DNA of 64,000 nt from Halosaccharopolyspora lacisalsi (GTDB lineage: Bacteria; Actinomycetota; Actinomycetes; Mycobacteriales; Pseudonocardiaceae), in NCBI RefSeq assembly GCF_014137975.1, contig NZ_JACGWZ010000001.1:744001-808000 (forward strand), in the 5' to 3' direction. Each line of letters starts with the position of its first letter. The first letter of the stretch is position 1. A program made the translations under genes and the position numbers. A model generated the notes under the pieces. It worked only from the letters and a program-made list of their open reading frames with translations. It ran no database searches and was not told where the DNA came from. Shown one piece after another: positions 18,091 through 27,822 of this stretch.

Positions 18091-19256
18091 GCGGGCAGCA
18101 ACCGGCCCAGGGAGACTTCGGTCCCCAGCCCGACCAGACACCCACCAGCCGGATCAGCGGGCCGGTGGCGGGGCGGCCCCCCTCGGTCGTGGTGGCCGGT
18201 GGTGGCACCGCAGGCCACATCGAACCCGCGATGGCCCTGGCCGACGCCGTGCGCAGGATGCGTCCGGACGCCCGGATCCTGGCCCTGGGCACCGAGCGCG
18301 GCCTGGAGAACCGGATCGTGCCCGAGCGCGGGTACCCGCTGGAGATGGTTCCGCCGGTACCGATGCCGCGCAAGGCCAGCACGGAGCTGCTGAAGATGCC
18401 GATGAAGGTGCGCGAGTCGGTCAAGCGCACCCGTGAGGTCCTCGACGCAGCCGAAGCCGACGTGGTCGTCGGGTTCGGCGGCTACGTGTCGCTGTCGGCC
18501 TACCTGGGAGCGCGGGGCCGGGTGCCCATCGTCGTGCACGAGGCCAACGCCAGTGCGGGACTGTCCAACAAGGTCGGGGCGCGTTTCGCCGAAAGAGTGC
18601 TCGCGGCGGTTCCCGACAGCGGACTGCCCGGCGCCCAGACGATCGGCATCCCGCTGCGGGAGACGATCACCTCGCTGGATCGCGCCGCGCTGCGCGCCCA
18701 GGCGCGGGCTTACTTCGGGCTGCACCCGCAGGCTCCCACCATCCTGGTCTTCGGAGGTTCCCAGGGAGCTCAGACGCTGAACACGGCCTTCTCCGGGGCC
18801 GCCGACGCGCTGGGCCGCGCCGGCATCGGGGTGCTGCACGCGCACGGCCCCAAGAACACCCTCGCGTTGCGGGAGGTGCCCGGCGCCCCGCCGTACGTCG
18901 CGGTGCCCTACCTGGATCGGATGGACCTCGCCTACGCCGCCGCCGACCTGGTGGTGTGCCGCTCCGGCGCGATGACCGTGGCCGAGGTCTCGGCCGTGGG
19001 ACTGCCCGGCGTGTTCGTCCCGCTGCCGCACGGCAACGGTGAGCAGGCCCTCAACGCGCAGCCCGTGGTCTCGGCCGGAGGTGCCAGACTGGTACCGGAC
19101 GCGGAACTGACCCCGCAGCGCGTCACCGACGAAGTGCTGCCGCTGGCCGGTGACGCGCATCGGCTCCGGGAGATGAGCCGTGCGACCCTCGGTACCGGGC
19201 ACCGGGAAGCCGACCGCGTCCTGGCGCAGATCACATTGGAGGTGGCCGCGCAGTGA
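18087..19256 (+). CDS. murG: lipid II synthase MurG
   Basis: The 389-residue GT28-family glycosyltransferase has the glycine-rich [17 protein letters not shown], then [17 protein letters not shown] and [12 protein letters not shown]. It adds GlcNAc to lipid I on the inner membrane face. About 30 extra polar residues precede the catalytic fold. The TTG start overlaps the ftsW stop (TTGA) with GAGGAGG upstream. Confidence 0.96.
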   Translation: MSGQQPAQGDFGPQPDQTPTSRISGPVAGRPPSVVVAGGGTAGHIEPAMALADAVRRMRPDARILALGTERGLENRIVPERGYPLEMVPPVPMPRKASTELLKMPMKVRESVKRTREVLDAAEADVVVGFGGYVSLSAYLGARGRVPIVVHEANASAGLSNKVGARFAERVLAAVPDSGLPGAQTIGIPLRETITSLDRAALRAQARAYFGLHPQAPTILVFGGSQGAQTLNTAFSGAADALGRAGIGVLHAHGPKNTLALREVPGAPPYVAVPYLDRMDLAYAAADLVVCRSGAMTVAEVSAVGLPGVFVPLPHGNGEQALNAQPVVSAGGARLVPDAELTPQRVTDEVLPLAGDAHRLREMSRATLGTGHREADRVLAQITLEVAAQ

Positions 19257-20731
19257 CAACGGACTCCGCGAGCGAATCCGTCGACCGTGTCCTGGACGGT
19301 TCGCTGCTGTCCCGAATGCACCTGGTGGGCATCGGCGGCGCGGGCATGAGCGGTATCGCGCGGATCTTGCTCGCACGAGGGCACTCGGTCTCGGGATCGG
19401 ACGCGCGGGACTCGCGGACCGTGCTCGCGCTGCGCGCTCAGGGCGCCGAGATCTCGTTGGGCCACGAGGAGAGCAACTTCGACCGGCTCGGCGCCGAACC
19501 CAGTGCGGTCGTGGTCTCCACGGCGATTCGGCAGGACAACCCGGAACTGGTCGTCGCGCAGCGGCGTGGCATCCCGGTCCTGCGCCGGGCCGAGGCGTTG
19601 GCGGCGCTGATGGCCGAGCACCGGGTGGCCTGCGTGGCGGGTACCCACGGCAAGACCTCCACGACCTCGATGCTGACCGTGGCGCTGCAGCACTGCCGCC
19701 TCGACCCGTCGTTCGCCATCGGCGGCGACCTCAACGATTCCGGTGCCAACGCCCACCACGGTGAGGGAGGCGTCTTCGTCGCCGAGGCCGACGAGAGCGA
19801 CGACTCGTTCCAGGTCTTCGCCCCCTCGGTGGCGGTGGTGACCAACGTCGAACCCGACCACCTCGACCACCACGGCACCTCGGCCGCCTACACCGGCGCG
19901 TTCGAGCGGTTCCTGGAACGCGTCGAACCCGACGGGGTGCTCGTCGCCGGGACCGACGATCCCGGCGCGGCCGTGCTCGCCGACCGCGCCGAGGCGGCGG
20001 GCAGGCGGGTGCGTCGTTACGGCGAGCTGGTCGACGGCGTCGGCGACGCCCGTCTCGTCGACTACCGGGCCGAGCACGGAACCGGGGTCGCCACCGTGGA
20101 ACTGATCACCGACAGCGGTACGAAAAGCATCGACGTCGTGGTGTCGGTCCCCGGGCGGCACATGGCCGACAACGCGGTCGCCGCGCTCCTGGCAGGGCTC
20201 GAGCTGGGGGCGCCGCTGAAGGGGTTGCTCGACGGGTTCGCCGCCTTCGGAGGCGTGCGGCGGCGCTTCGAGTTCCGCGGACGCGCCGACGGCGTGCGCG
20301 TCTACGACGATTACGCTCACCACCCCACCGAGGTCGAGGCGCAGTTGCGGGCGGCTCGTCCCGTGGCCGGTGACGGTCGCCTGATCGTGGCGTTCCAGCC
20401 GCACCTGTTCTCCCGCACGGAGACCTTCGCGGGTGAGTTCGCCACCGCGCTAGGACTCGCCGACGAGGTGGTGCTGCTCGACGTCTACGGCGCGCGGGAG
20501 GAACCGCGACCCGGTGTGACCGGTGCGCTGATCGCCGACGCGGTGCCGCTGCCCGCGGAGCGGGTGCACTACGAGCCGTCGATCACCGATGTCGCGCCGA
20601 AGGTGGCGGGGCTGGCGCGTCCCGGTGACCTGGTGCTCACGATGGGGGCGGGAGACGTGACCATGCTCGGTCCGGAGATCCTGACCGAGGTCGACCGGAT
20701 CGCCGGCACGGATTCCGCGGAGCGGGAGTGA
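19253..20731 (+). CDS. murC: UDP-MurNAc:L-alanine ligase MurC
   Basis: The 492-residue Mur ligase has [18 protein letters not shown] near the N-terminus, the P-loop [14 protein letters not shown], and [16 protein letters not shown] in the C-terminal part. It joins L-alanine to UDP-MurNAc. The GTG start overlaps the murG stop and the end overlaps ftsQ (both GTGA). Confidence 0.96.
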   Translation: MTTDSASESVDRVLDGSLLSRMHLVGIGGAGMSGIARILLARGHSVSGSDARDSRTVLALRAQGAEISLGHEESNFDRLGAEPSAVVVSTAIRQDNPELVVAQRRGIPVLRRAEALAALMAEHRVACVAGTHGKTSTTSMLTVALQHCRLDPSFAIGGDLNDSGANAHHGEGGVFVAEADESDDSFQVFAPSVAVVTNVEPDHLDHHGTSAAYTGAFERFLERVEPDGVLVAGTDDPGAAVLADRAEAAGRRVRRYGELVDGVGDARLVDYRAEHGTGVATVELITDSGTKSIDVVVSVPGRHMADNAVAALLAGLELGAPLKGLLDGFAAFGGVRRRFEFRGRADGVRVYDDYAHHPTEVEAQLRAARPVAGDGRLIVAFQPHLFSRTETFAGEFATALGLADEVVLLDVYGAREEPRPGVTGALIADAVPLPAERVHYEPSITDVAPKVAGLARPGDLVLTMGAGDVTMLGPEILTEVDRIAGTDSAERE

Positions 20732-21483
20732 GCACGTCCTCGGACGCTTCCGAGACGGGTCGGTCCGGTTCGTCCCGGAAGCGTGCTTCGCCGCCGCACG
20801 AGCACGAGCACGAGCCCTTCGGGCGGTCGCCCTCTCGCTCGTTGCGCGTCCTGCTGTTCCTGGGGATGGCCGTGATCACCGTGCTGGTCCTGGTCCTGTA
20901 CTTCACCCCGGCCCTGGGGGTGCGCTCGGTCGAGATCAGCGGCACCACCGAGCGGCAGCGCATCCGCGACGTCGCCGCCATCCGGACGGGTACTCCGATG
21001 CTGCGCGTGGACGAGAGCGCGATCCGCGACCGGCTGCGCGCGTTGCCGTGGGTGGACTCGACGCGCGTCGAGCTGGGGTGGCCCTGGACCGTGCGGCTGC
21101 GGGTCGTGGAGCGTTCCCCCGTGGCCTACACCCGGACCTCGAAGGGGATACGGCTCGTCGACGCGGAAGGCGTGCCGTTCGAGACGGTGCCGGCTCCTCC
21201 GGAACTGCCCGAGCTCCGGGTGCACCGAGCCACCGCCGATGACGGGGCCACCGACGCGGCGCTGACGGTGCTGCGGGCGCTGCCGGATCCGGTGCGCCGC
21301 GAACTCACCACGATCGTCGCCGAGCAGCCCGATCACGTGCGCCTGCTGCTCACCGGCGGCCGCACGGTGCAGTGGGGGAGTACGGCGCGAACGGCCCGCA
21401 AGGCGGCGATCCTGCCCGCGCTGCTGACCCGTCCCGGCAAGGTCTACGACGTCACCACTCCCGCACTGCCCACAGTGTCCTGA
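20728..21483 (+). CDS. ftsQ: cell division protein FtsQ
   Basis: The 251-residue protein has a polar cytoplasmic tail (about 1-35), one membrane helix (about 37-61) and a POTRA domain starting near [15 protein letters not shown], followed by the beta domain with [21 protein letters not shown]. FtsQ is a bitopic divisome protein that recruits FtsL. It is coupled to murC by a 4-bp overlap. A long non-coding stretch follows before ftsZ. Confidence 0.93.
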   Translation: MSTSSDASETGRSGSSRKRASPPHEHEHEPFGRSPSRSLRVLLFLGMAVITVLVLVLYFTPALGVRSVEISGTTERQRIRDVAAIRTGTPMLRVDESAIRDRLRALPWVDSTRVELGWPWTVRLRVVERSPVAYTRTSKGIRLVDAEGVPFETVPAPPELPELRVHRATADDGATDAALTVLRALPDPVRRELTTIVAEQPDHVRLLLTGGRTVQWGSTARTARKAAILPALLTRPGKVYDVTTPALPTVS

Positions 21484-22312
21484 CCGGGCTGATCGGTGCT
21501 CGGCGTGAAGAGCGCCCGCTTCTCCGCGGTCGGCCCGGGGCCGGGGCCCACTCGGGTCAGTGTCGGCATCGCCCGGACAGGCGGTGCCCACTCGGGACGG
21601 TGACCGTCGTCCGCGGCCGAGGTCCAGAGTGGTTCGAACGAGGACCGGTCGACGCGGTACGGTGCAAGTGGTGATCACACTCGGTATGGGCATGGGACGA
21701 GGAGTCCAGTACCGTCCGGGGTTTTGTGTTGAAGCGTGCTGTTTCGTGTCCGTCCATGTGGGTCTGATACTCTTCGGCACGAAGGAACTCGGAAGGTGGC
21801 GAAGACCAGGCCGCCTCGCCGGGGACCTGGTCAAGCCCAGCATCGTGCTGGCGTCCACGGAGAGTTGCGCCGGGACGGAAAACATGCCCGCTGGAAAGCC
21901 ACGTAAGACCAGCCGCGCTGGCACCGGGTATCGCCACGGGAAGACCACACCACCGGTGTGGCCAACGTTGCGTAGCAATACGCAACTCAGGAAGTGCACG
22001 TTTGCGCACTTCCTGAACGGAGAATCCCGGCTCGATGCGTCGCGGCGCCCGGGCGAGCTCCGGACAGCACCACGACGATCGGGTGAACGGCGGGTGTGGC
22101 GGCGAATCGCCGGAAGGACTCTCGGCGTGGCTGCTGGACTCGGGACTACGTGGTTGCCTAACGTTCGCTATCGGGTACGGGGTTGACGGCACCACGACTC
22201 GCGGTCGTGGCGGGTGAGTCCCGGCGCTGCCGAACCGGTGCCTGACGGGGGGCCGCCTGTGGCGGTCCAGCACCAGCGAGCGCTAGAGCCACGATCAGGA
22301 AGGCGGATGACG
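21484..22312. other. 829-bp ftsQ-ftsZ intergenic region
   Basis: The long gap upstream of ftsZ contains no convincing gene: open frames across it show poor codon bias and no recognisable domains. It does hold a run of three adjacent hairpins (21945-22016) and a further 7-bp hairpin (22192-22198 with 22204-22210). In related actinobacteria several ftsZ promoters lie here. I could not pick out a reliable -35/-10 pair. Confidence 0.6.
21945..22016 (+). promoter_or_regulatory. three tandem hairpins in ftsZ leader region
   Basis: Hairpin 1 is CCACACC/GGTGTGG with a 3-base loop (21945-21961). Hairpin 2 is GTTGCGTA/TACGCAAC capped by a GCAA tetraloop (21967-21986). Hairpin 3 is TCAGGAAGTGC/GCACTTCCTGA with an 8-base loop (21987-22016). 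They lie about 300 bp before ftsZ and could end the upstream transcript or form a structured leader. No known riboswitch family is recognised. Confidence 0.5.
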
Positions 22313-23734
22313 ATGACGCCCCCGCACAACTATCTCGCGGTGATCAAGGTCGTCGGCATCGGTGGCGGCGGTGTCAACGCCGTGAATCGCATGATCGAGG
22401 TCGGACTCAAGGGTGTCGAGTTCATCGCGGTGAACACCGACGCACAGGCCCTGCTGATGTCGGACGCCGACGTCAAGCTCGACATCGGACGCGAGTTGAC
22501 CCGAGGACTCGGTGCGGGCGCCGCTCCGGACGTGGGTTACCAGGCCGCCGACGATCACAAGGACGAGATCGAGGAAGTCCTCAAGGGCGCCGACATGGTG
22601 TTCGTCACCGCCGGGGAGGGCGGTGGCACGGGTACCGGGGGTGCCCCGGTGATCGCCTCGGTCGCCCGCAAGCTCGGCGCGCTGACCATCGGTGTGGTCA
22701 CCCGCCCGTTCACCTTCGAGGGCAAGCGGCGGGCCAACCAGGCCGAGCAGGGCATCAAGGAACTGCGTGACGAGTGCGACACGCTCATCGTCATTCCCAA
22801 CGACCGGCTGTTGCAGCTCGGCGACATCGGCGTGAGCCTGATGGACGCCTTCCGCTCCGCCGACGAGGTGCTGCTGTCCGGTGTCCAGGGCATCACGGAC
22901 CTGATCACCACGCCCGGGCTGATCAACCTGGACTTCGCCGACGTCAAGAGCGTCATGTCCGGGGCGGGCAGTGCTCTGATGGGCATCGGCTCGGCCAGAG
23001 GTGAGGGAAGGTCCGTGCAGGCCGCGCAGAAGGCGATCAACTCGCCGTTGCTGGAGGCCTCGATGGAGGGGGCGCACGGCGTGCTGCTGGCCATATCGGG
23101 CGGTTCGGACCTGGGCCTGTTCGAGATCAACGAATCGGCCTCGCTGGTGCAGGAGTCCGCCCACCCCGAGGCCAACATCATCTTCGGTACGGTGATCGAC
23201 GACTCGCTCGGTGACGAGGTTCGGGTGACCGTGATCGCCGCCGGGTTCGACGCCGGAGCTCCCACGCACAAGAAACTGGATCCCAGCACGGTCGGGACGG
23301 GGGAAGGCACCATCGCCGAGGGCGAGGTGCTGGACAGCCGCGAAGAGCCCGCCGAGCCCGCCGAGGCCGGAGGGACCGCCGTGTCCTCCGCGGCGCCCCA
23401 GGCGTCCCTCGGGCAGGAACAGGCCCCGTGGCAGCGTGCCGAGGCGGAGTCGTCCTCGTCGCAGTCCTGGTCTCAGCACGCCGAGCGGGCGACGCCCGAC
23501 CCCGCGCCGTCCGAGCAGGACACGGTCCAGCGCGAGCAGGAGCCGACGCGGCAGCCCGAGTCGGTCGGTGACGACGGTTCCTCGGTGATCAGTGGTCAGC
23601 ATGGCGTCTCCGTGCCCGGCAAGCCGGTGGGCAGCTACTCCTCCTCGACCGGCTTCGGCGGTTCCCTGCCGCACCGTGGTCACGACGACGACAGCGACGA
23701 CGACGTGGACATCCCTCCGTTCATGCGACGCTGA
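22313..23734 (+). CDS. ftsZ: cell division GTPase FtsZ
   Basis: The 473-residue tubulin homologue starts MTPPHNYLAVIKVVGIGGGG, the usual actinobacterial FtsZ opening. It has the GTP-binding signature AGEGGGTGTGGAPV and the T7-loop region NLDFADVKSVMSGAG. The globular core ends near residue 315. A long acidic linker (about 140 residues, Glu/Ser/Gln-rich) leads to the C-terminal peptide DDDVDIPPFMRR, which binds partners such as SepF. An ATG 6 bases upstream (22307) is possible, but the second ATG has better spacing from AGGAAGG. Confidence 0.97.
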   Translation: MTPPHNYLAVIKVVGIGGGGVNAVNRMIEVGLKGVEFIAVNTDAQALLMSDADVKLDIGRELTRGLGAGAAPDVGYQAADDHKDEIEEVLKGADMVFVTAGEGGGTGTGGAPVIASVARKLGALTIGVVTRPFTFEGKRRANQAEQGIKELRDECDTLIVIPNDRLLQLGDIGVSLMDAFRSADEVLLSGVQGITDLITTPGLINLDFADVKSVMSGAGSALMGIGSARGEGRSVQAAQKAINSPLLEASMEGAHGVLLAISGGSDLGLFEINESASLVQESAHPEANIIFGTVIDDSLGDEVRVTVIAAGFDAGAPTHKKLDPSTVGTGEGTIAEGEVLDSREEPAEPAEAGGTAVSSAAPQASLGQEQAPWQRAEAESSSSQSWSQHAERATPDPAPSEQDTVQREQEPTRQPESVGDDGSSVISGQHGVSVPGKPVGSYSSSTGFGGSLPHRGHDDDSDDDVDIPPFMRR

Positions 23735-23863
23735 CGGCGCGAAACCGTTTCGACACGGCTTGGAAGCAAGCGGCTCCGCCGCTTGCCGGAGGCGGTGGTG
23801 CGGGACAATCGCACGGGCACCGCGTCGCGGTGCTCTACCGAGTACTCGCCGGAAGGACCTGTC

Positions 23864-24583
23864 GTGCGGATTCGTCGCGTGATCACCACACGGGAGGGCG
23901 GCCACTCCGAGCGGCCGTTCGACTCGTTCAACCTGGGCGGCAAGGTCGGTGACGATCCCGCCGCGCTGGCCGCGAACCGTCGCAAGTTGGCCGAGGGCGT
24001 CGGTGTGGGGCAGCAGCGCCTGGTCTGGATGGAGCAGATCCACGGCCGCACCGCCACGCTCGTCGAGGGCCCGCGGGAACGGGCCGTGGAGGCCAGTGAC
24101 GCGCTCGTGACGGCGGTTCCCGAGCTGCCGCTGGTGGCGCTGGTCGCCGACTGCGTACCGGTGCTGTTGGGAGATCCCGACAGTGGCGTGGTCGCTGCCG
24201 TCCACGCCGGCCGGCTGGGGGCGCGTGTCGGTGTCGTCGTCTCGGCGCTGAAGACCATGCGCGAGGCCGGTGCCCGCATCGACCGGATCGAGGCGTTGCT
24301 GGGTCCGGCCGCGTGTGGGCAGTGCTACGAGGTGCCCGCCGAGATGCGCGACGACGTGGAGCGCCACCTGCCCGGCAGTGCTTGCAAGACCCGCCGGGGC
24401 ACGGCGGGACTCGACATCCGGGCGGGTCTGTGGGAGCAGTTGGCCGGTGCCGGAGTCGCCGGGATCGGCATCGACCCGCGTTGCACCATGGAGTCCCGTG
24501 AGTTGTTCAGTCACCGGCGGGACGGCCCGCGCACCGGCCGCACCGCCGCTGTGATCTGGGCGGAGCCGGAGGACGAGTCGTGA
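23864..24583 (+). CDS. pgeF: PgeF/YfiH-family peptidoglycan editing factor
   Basis: The 239-residue protein of the copper-oxidoreductase-like (YfiH) family has the metal-site motifs MEQIHGRTA, LVADCVPVLL and AAVHAGRLGAR, and Cys-containing GPAACGQCYEVP. In E. coli the homologue removes wrongly incorporated serine from the peptidoglycan precursor; purine nucleoside activity is also known in the family. I chose the GTG at 23864, preceded by GGAAGGA, since family similarity starts there; the upstream frame is unrelated. It overlaps yggS by 4 bp. Confidence 0.9.
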   Translation: MRIRRVITTREGGHSERPFDSFNLGGKVGDDPAALAANRRKLAEGVGVGQQRLVWMEQIHGRTATLVEGPRERAVEASDALVTAVPELPLVALVADCVPVLLGDPDSGVVAAVHAGRLGARVGVVVSALKTMREAGARIDRIEALLGPAACGQCYEVPAEMRDDVERHLPGSACKTRRGTAGLDIRAGLWEQLAGAGVAGIGIDPRCTMESRELFSHRRDGPRTGRTAAVIWAEPEDES

Positions 24584-25326
24584 GTACCTCGACCGGTGCG
24601 GAGCAGCGGCGCGCCGAGCTGGCCGAGAACCTGAGTCGGGTGCGCGAGCGCGTCGATCGGGCATGTCGAGCCGCGGGCAGGGACCCCGGAGAAGTCGAGT
24701 TGCTGGCCGTGACCAAGACCTTCCCCGCCTCCGACGCGGCCCTGCTGGCCGATCTGGGAGTGACCGGGCTCGCCGAGAACCGCGAGCAGGAGGCGAGTCC
24801 GAAGGTGACCGAACTGACGGCGCTGCGCCCGGCGACCGAAGTGCGCTGGCACATGGTGGGCCAGCTGCAGCGCAACAAGGCACGGTCGGTGGTTCGCTGG
24901 GCCGATGTCGTGGAGTCCGTGGACAGTCCGCGGCTGGCCGAGGCGCTGCGTCGGGCCACGGGCCGGGCGCTCGACGAGGGCGAGCGGCAGCGACCCCTCG
25001 ACGTGCTGATCCAGGTCGGCCTCGACGAGCGGACCGGTCGGGGCGGGTGCCCGCCGGAAGAAGTCGAGGAGCTGGCCGAGTCGATCACAAACATGAATGA
25101 GATACATCTCCGTGGGCTGATGGCCGTCGCCCCGTTGGGTGGAGATTCGGATGTGGCTTTTACCACTCTTTCAGGTATTTTTCGGCGCGTGCGTCGACGC
25201 TTCCCGGGGGCTGATCGGTTGTCCGCGGGCATGAGCGGTGACCTGGAGAGTGCGATAGCGCACGGCTCAACACGAGTGCGTGTCGGAACGGCGTTGCTCG
25301 GGGGCCGCCCGATACCCTCGCCGTAG
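24580..25326 (+). CDS. PLP homeostasis protein (YggS/PLPBP family)
   Basis: The 248-residue alanine-racemase-fold protein has the PLP-binding lysine in ELLAVTKTFPASD and the motifs GENREQE-like (LAENREQEAS) and HMVGQLQRNKARSV, then MSGDLESAIAHGSTRVRVG. It binds pyridoxal phosphate and helps balance vitamin B6 and amino acids. It is translationally coupled to pgeF. A patch from about 25084 to 25190 uses codons rare in this genome (ATA, ACA, TTT, ATT, CTT, TCA), unlike the rest of the gene. Confidence 0.93.
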   Translation: MSTSTGAEQRRAELAENLSRVRERVDRACRAAGRDPGEVELLAVTKTFPASDAALLADLGVTGLAENREQEASPKVTELTALRPATEVRWHMVGQLQRNKARSVVRWADVVESVDSPRLAEALRRATGRALDEGERQRPLDVLIQVGLDERTGRGGCPPEEVEELAESITNMNEIHLRGLMAVAPLGGDSDVAFTTLSGIFRRVRRRFPGADRLSAGMSGDLESAIAHGSTRVRVGTALLGGRPIPSP

Positions 25327-25395
25327 CCGCAGGGGGGTCGAGGTTCGGCGTCTGCGTGGCCGACGCCAAGGGTCGCCGGAGAAAGGGGCTTGCCG

Positions 25396-26013
25396 ATGAC
25401 CGCGCTACACAAGCTGAAGGCCTACTTCGGCATGGTCCCGGCCGAGGAGGTCGACGACTACGAGGTCGACTATGAGGACTACTCCTCGGAGGCCGAGGAC
25501 TACGACGCTCCTGCCGACCGGATCGGCGGCCGACGGCGCCTCTCCGGGGCGCGTGGGGGATACTCGTCCGAGGACGCCGAACAGGAGGACGAGGGCCACG
25601 ATGACCAGTCCGCGTCGCGATCGCGTCGGTCCCGGTCGATGGACTCGCTGGTCAGGGGATCGCTTGCAGTGGAACCGCAACGGGAGCACGTGTCGCGATT
25701 GCGCCCTGTAGCAGACTCGGGGAATCATGACAACCTGAGCAAAATCACGACTCTGCATCCTCGGAGTTACAGTGAAGCCCGCACCGTCGGCGAGCAGTAT
25801 CGTGACGGCACGCCGGTGATCATGAACCTGACCGAGATGGATGAGGCCGATGCCAAGCGTCTGGTGGACTTCGCCGCCGGTCTGGCCTTCGCTATGCGGG
25901 GCTCGATCGAGAAGGTCACCAACCGCGTGTTCTTGCTCTCACCGCCCAACGTCGACGTTGCGGCCGAGGACAAGAGGCGCCTGGCCGAGGGTGCTTTTTT
26001 CAACTATGGGTGA
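25396..26013 (+). CDS. sepF: cell division protein SepF
   Basis: The 205-residue protein begins with the membrane-targeting helix (MTALHKLKAYFGM), followed by a long acidic Asp/Glu/Tyr linker and Ser/Arg patch. The C-terminal SepF fold (about residues 115-200) includes PVIMNLTEMDEADAKRLVDF and RVFLLSPPNV. SepF anchors FtsZ to the membrane in actinobacteria, which lack FtsA. The ATG at 25396 is preferred over a TTG two codons earlier because the helix starts there and spacing to GAAAGGGG is better. Confidence 0.95.
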   Translation: MTALHKLKAYFGMVPAEEVDDYEVDYEDYSSEAEDYDAPADRIGGRRRLSGARGGYSSEDAEQEDEGHDDQSASRSRRSRSMDSLVRGSLAVEPQREHVSRLRPVADSGNHDNLSKITTLHPRSYSEARTVGEQYRDGTPVIMNLTEMDEADAKRLVDFAAGLAFAMRGSIEKVTNRVFLLSPPNVDVAAEDKRRLAEGAFFNYG

Positions 26014-26032
26014 CCAGTGGCAGAGTTGAACC

Positions 26033-26317
26033 GTGGAACCGGCCTTGATTGTCCTGTATTACGTGCTGTTCTTCTTCTGGCTGCTGCTGGTGGCCCGGAT
26101 CGTGGTGGAACTCGTGCGTTCGTTCGCCCGCGACTGGAAGCCCCGAGGCGGGGTTGCGATCGCGTTCGAGACCATCTACACAGTGACCGATCCGCCCGTA
26201 CGCTTGTTGCGGCGGGTGATCCCGACCGTCCGGATCGGCAACGTCGGACTGGACTTATCGATTATGGTGCTGCTGCTGGTTGTGTTGATCCTGATGCAAC
26301 TGGTTCGACCCGGATAG
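26033..26317 (+). CDS. YggT family membrane protein
   Basis: The 94-residue protein has two hydrophobic segments (about residues 4-28 and 70-91) flanking a loop with YTVTDPPVRLLRRVIPTVRIG, the YggT signature. The function is not well established. It always lies between sepF and wag31 in related genomes, suggesting a role in division or polar growth. The GTG start has only a weak ribosome site. Confidence 0.9.
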   Translation: MEPALIVLYYVLFFFWLLLVARIVVELVRSFARDWKPRGGVAIAFETIYTVTDPPVRLLRRVIPTVRIGNVGLDLSIMVLLLVVLILMQLVRPG

Positions 26318-26363
26318 CGGGGAGTCCGGGTAGCCGGCAGCCGAGAGTGCGTGAGGTGATCTT

Positions 26364-27242
26364 GTGGGCTTGACCCCCGCCGACGTTCATAACGTGGCGT
26401 TCAGTAAACCCCCGATAGGCAAACGGGGCTACAACGAGGACGAGGTGGATGCCTTCCTCGACCTCGTCGAGGCCGAACTTGCTCGTCTGGTGGAGGAGAA
26501 CGGCGACCTGAGGAACCAGAAGGAGCAACTCGAATCGCAGTTGCAGTCCGCTCAGGCCGACCTCGACGACGCCCGGAACCAGGCCGCGTCGGCGACCTCG
26601 TCCCCGGCTCCGGCCCCCGCGTCGGAACCGACCGCCAGCGCTCCGGCCGAGGAGCCGCGGCGGCTCGCTCCGGTGCCGCCGCCGAGCGCCGCCGAGCAGA
26701 CCTCGCCCGGCGGGGATCAGCACGTGCAGGCGGCCAAGGTGCTCGGGCTGGCCCAGGAAATGGCCGACCGGCTCACCGGTGAGGCCAAGTCCGAGTCCGA
26801 CGGCATGCTCTCCGAGGCCAGGACCAAGTCCGAGCAGTTGCTCTCGGATGCCAGGACCAAGTCCGACAGCATGGTCAACGAGGCCCGCTCCCGGGCCGAG
26901 ACCATGCTCAACGACGCGCGGACCAGGGCCGAGACCCTGGAGCGGCAGGCCAGGGAGAAGGCCGCGGGGCTGGAGCGCGACGCCCAGCACAAGCACGCCG
27001 AGGTGATGGGCAACATCACCCAGGAGAAGAACGCGCTCGAGAAGAAGATCGAAACGCTGCGCACCTTCGAGCGGGAGTACCGCACGCGGTTGCAGACCTA
27101 CCTGGAGTCGCAACTGCGGGAGCTCCAGGACCGCGGTTCGGCGGCACCGACCGAGAACGGTGGTGGCAACGAGGGTGTCAGCCTTCCCAACGGGCAGCAG
27201 AGCAGCTACAGCTTCGGGGCCAGGGCCGCCGAGGCGGGCTGA
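26364..27242 (+). CDS. wag31: polar growth coiled-coil protein DivIVA/Wag31
   Basis: The 292-residue protein has the conserved N-terminal membrane-binding domain ([31 protein letters not shown]), a first coiled coil, a Pro/Ala/Ser-rich linker (about 75-120) and a long second coiled coil. The latter carries repeated units related to [15 protein letters not shown]. Wag31 scaffolds the cell-wall machinery at the poles in mycelial and rod actinobacteria. The GTG start has AGGTGAT upstream. It is the last gene of the dcw block and a hairpin follows. Confidence 0.95.
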   Translation: MGLTPADVHNVAFSKPPIGKRGYNEDEVDAFLDLVEAELARLVEENGDLRNQKEQLESQLQSAQADLDDARNQAASATSSPAPAPASEPTASAPAEEPRRLAPVPPPSAAEQTSPGGDQHVQAAKVLGLAQEMADRLTGEAKSESDGMLSEARTKSEQLLSDARTKSDSMVNEARSRAETMLNDARTRAETLERQAREKAAGLERDAQHKHAEVMGNITQEKNALEKKIETLRTFEREYRTRLQTYLESQLRELQDRGSAAPTENGGGNEGVSLPNGQQSSYSFGARAAEAG

Positions 27243-27256
27243 CCTCTCCGTGTCGG

Positions 27257-27291
27257 TGCGGGCGGGTGCTCTTCCGGGGCGTCCGCCCGCA
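27257..27291 (+). terminator. terminator hairpin after wag31
   Basis: A 9-bp stem (TGCGGGCGG / CCGCCCGCA) with a 17-base loop starts 15 bp after the wag31 stop. Confidence 0.6.
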
Positions 27292-27318
27292 TCCCGGCGT
27301 CGAAGGGCGTGAACGGTC

Positions 27319-27822
27319 TTGTCCGGCGGCGGTTTGCTGGTGGTGCTGACCCTGATCGTGGCCGCCGGTGGTGTGCTCGGGGCCGCCGTGGTCGCCGGGC
27401 AGCCGCAGTGGGCCTGGGGATCGGTTGTGCTCAGTGTGCTCGCCGGTGTGCTGTTGCTGGCGGGACGCTTTCGGGACCGTGGCGCGCGATCCCGGGGCGG
27501 ACCGCCACCGCATCCCGCTGGTTCGGTGGAACGGGCGGAGCCCGCGGAGGGCGATCCGGACGCCGAACCGGCGGAGGAGGACACCGACGCGATCGATCCG
27601 CCCGCGGTCTCGGACCTGGAAGCCACCGTGGTCGTCATCGACGAGCGTCCGCGGTACCACCTCCAGCGGTGTTCCTGGCTGGGAGAGCGCGAAACCCTCC
27701 CACTGCCCGTGTGGCGGGCCCGCGAGCTCGACTTCACCCCGTGCGCGCGGTGCGCTCCCGACGCCACCCTGCTCGCGGCGGCTCGCGAGCCCTCCGAACC
27801 GTCCTGGCAGCCCGAGAAGTAA
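27319..27822 (+). CDS. small membrane protein with C-terminal Cys motif
   Basis: The 167-residue protein has two hydrophobic segments (about residues 4-27 and 32-48), an acidic disordered region, and a soluble C-terminal part. That part carries [14 protein letters not shown] and CARCAPDA, giving three Cys residues that could bind a metal. The same layout appears in unnamed actinobacterial proteins between wag31 and ileS. The function is unknown. The TTG start is the most upstream plausible one but lacks a strong ribosome site. Confidence 0.65.
   Translation: MSGGGLLVVLTLIVAAGGVLGAAVVAGQPQWAWGSVVLSVLAGVLLLAGRFRDRGARSRGGPPPHPAGSVERAEPAEGDPDAEPAEEDTDAIDPPAVSDLEATVVVIDERPRYHLQRCSWLGERETLPLPVWRARELDFTPCARCAPDATLLAAAREPSEPSWQPEK

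Noticed and set aside
21560-22186. Possible 208-residue gene between ftsQ and ftsZ
   Set aside because: Arg-rich, no domain, poor third-position bias, no ribosome site, and it would run through three perfect hairpins.
22295-24883. Minus-strand open frame of 862 residues opposite ftsZ, pgeF and yggS
   Set aside because: Low-complexity His/Arg/Gly-rich sequence antisense to conserved genes; a composition effect.
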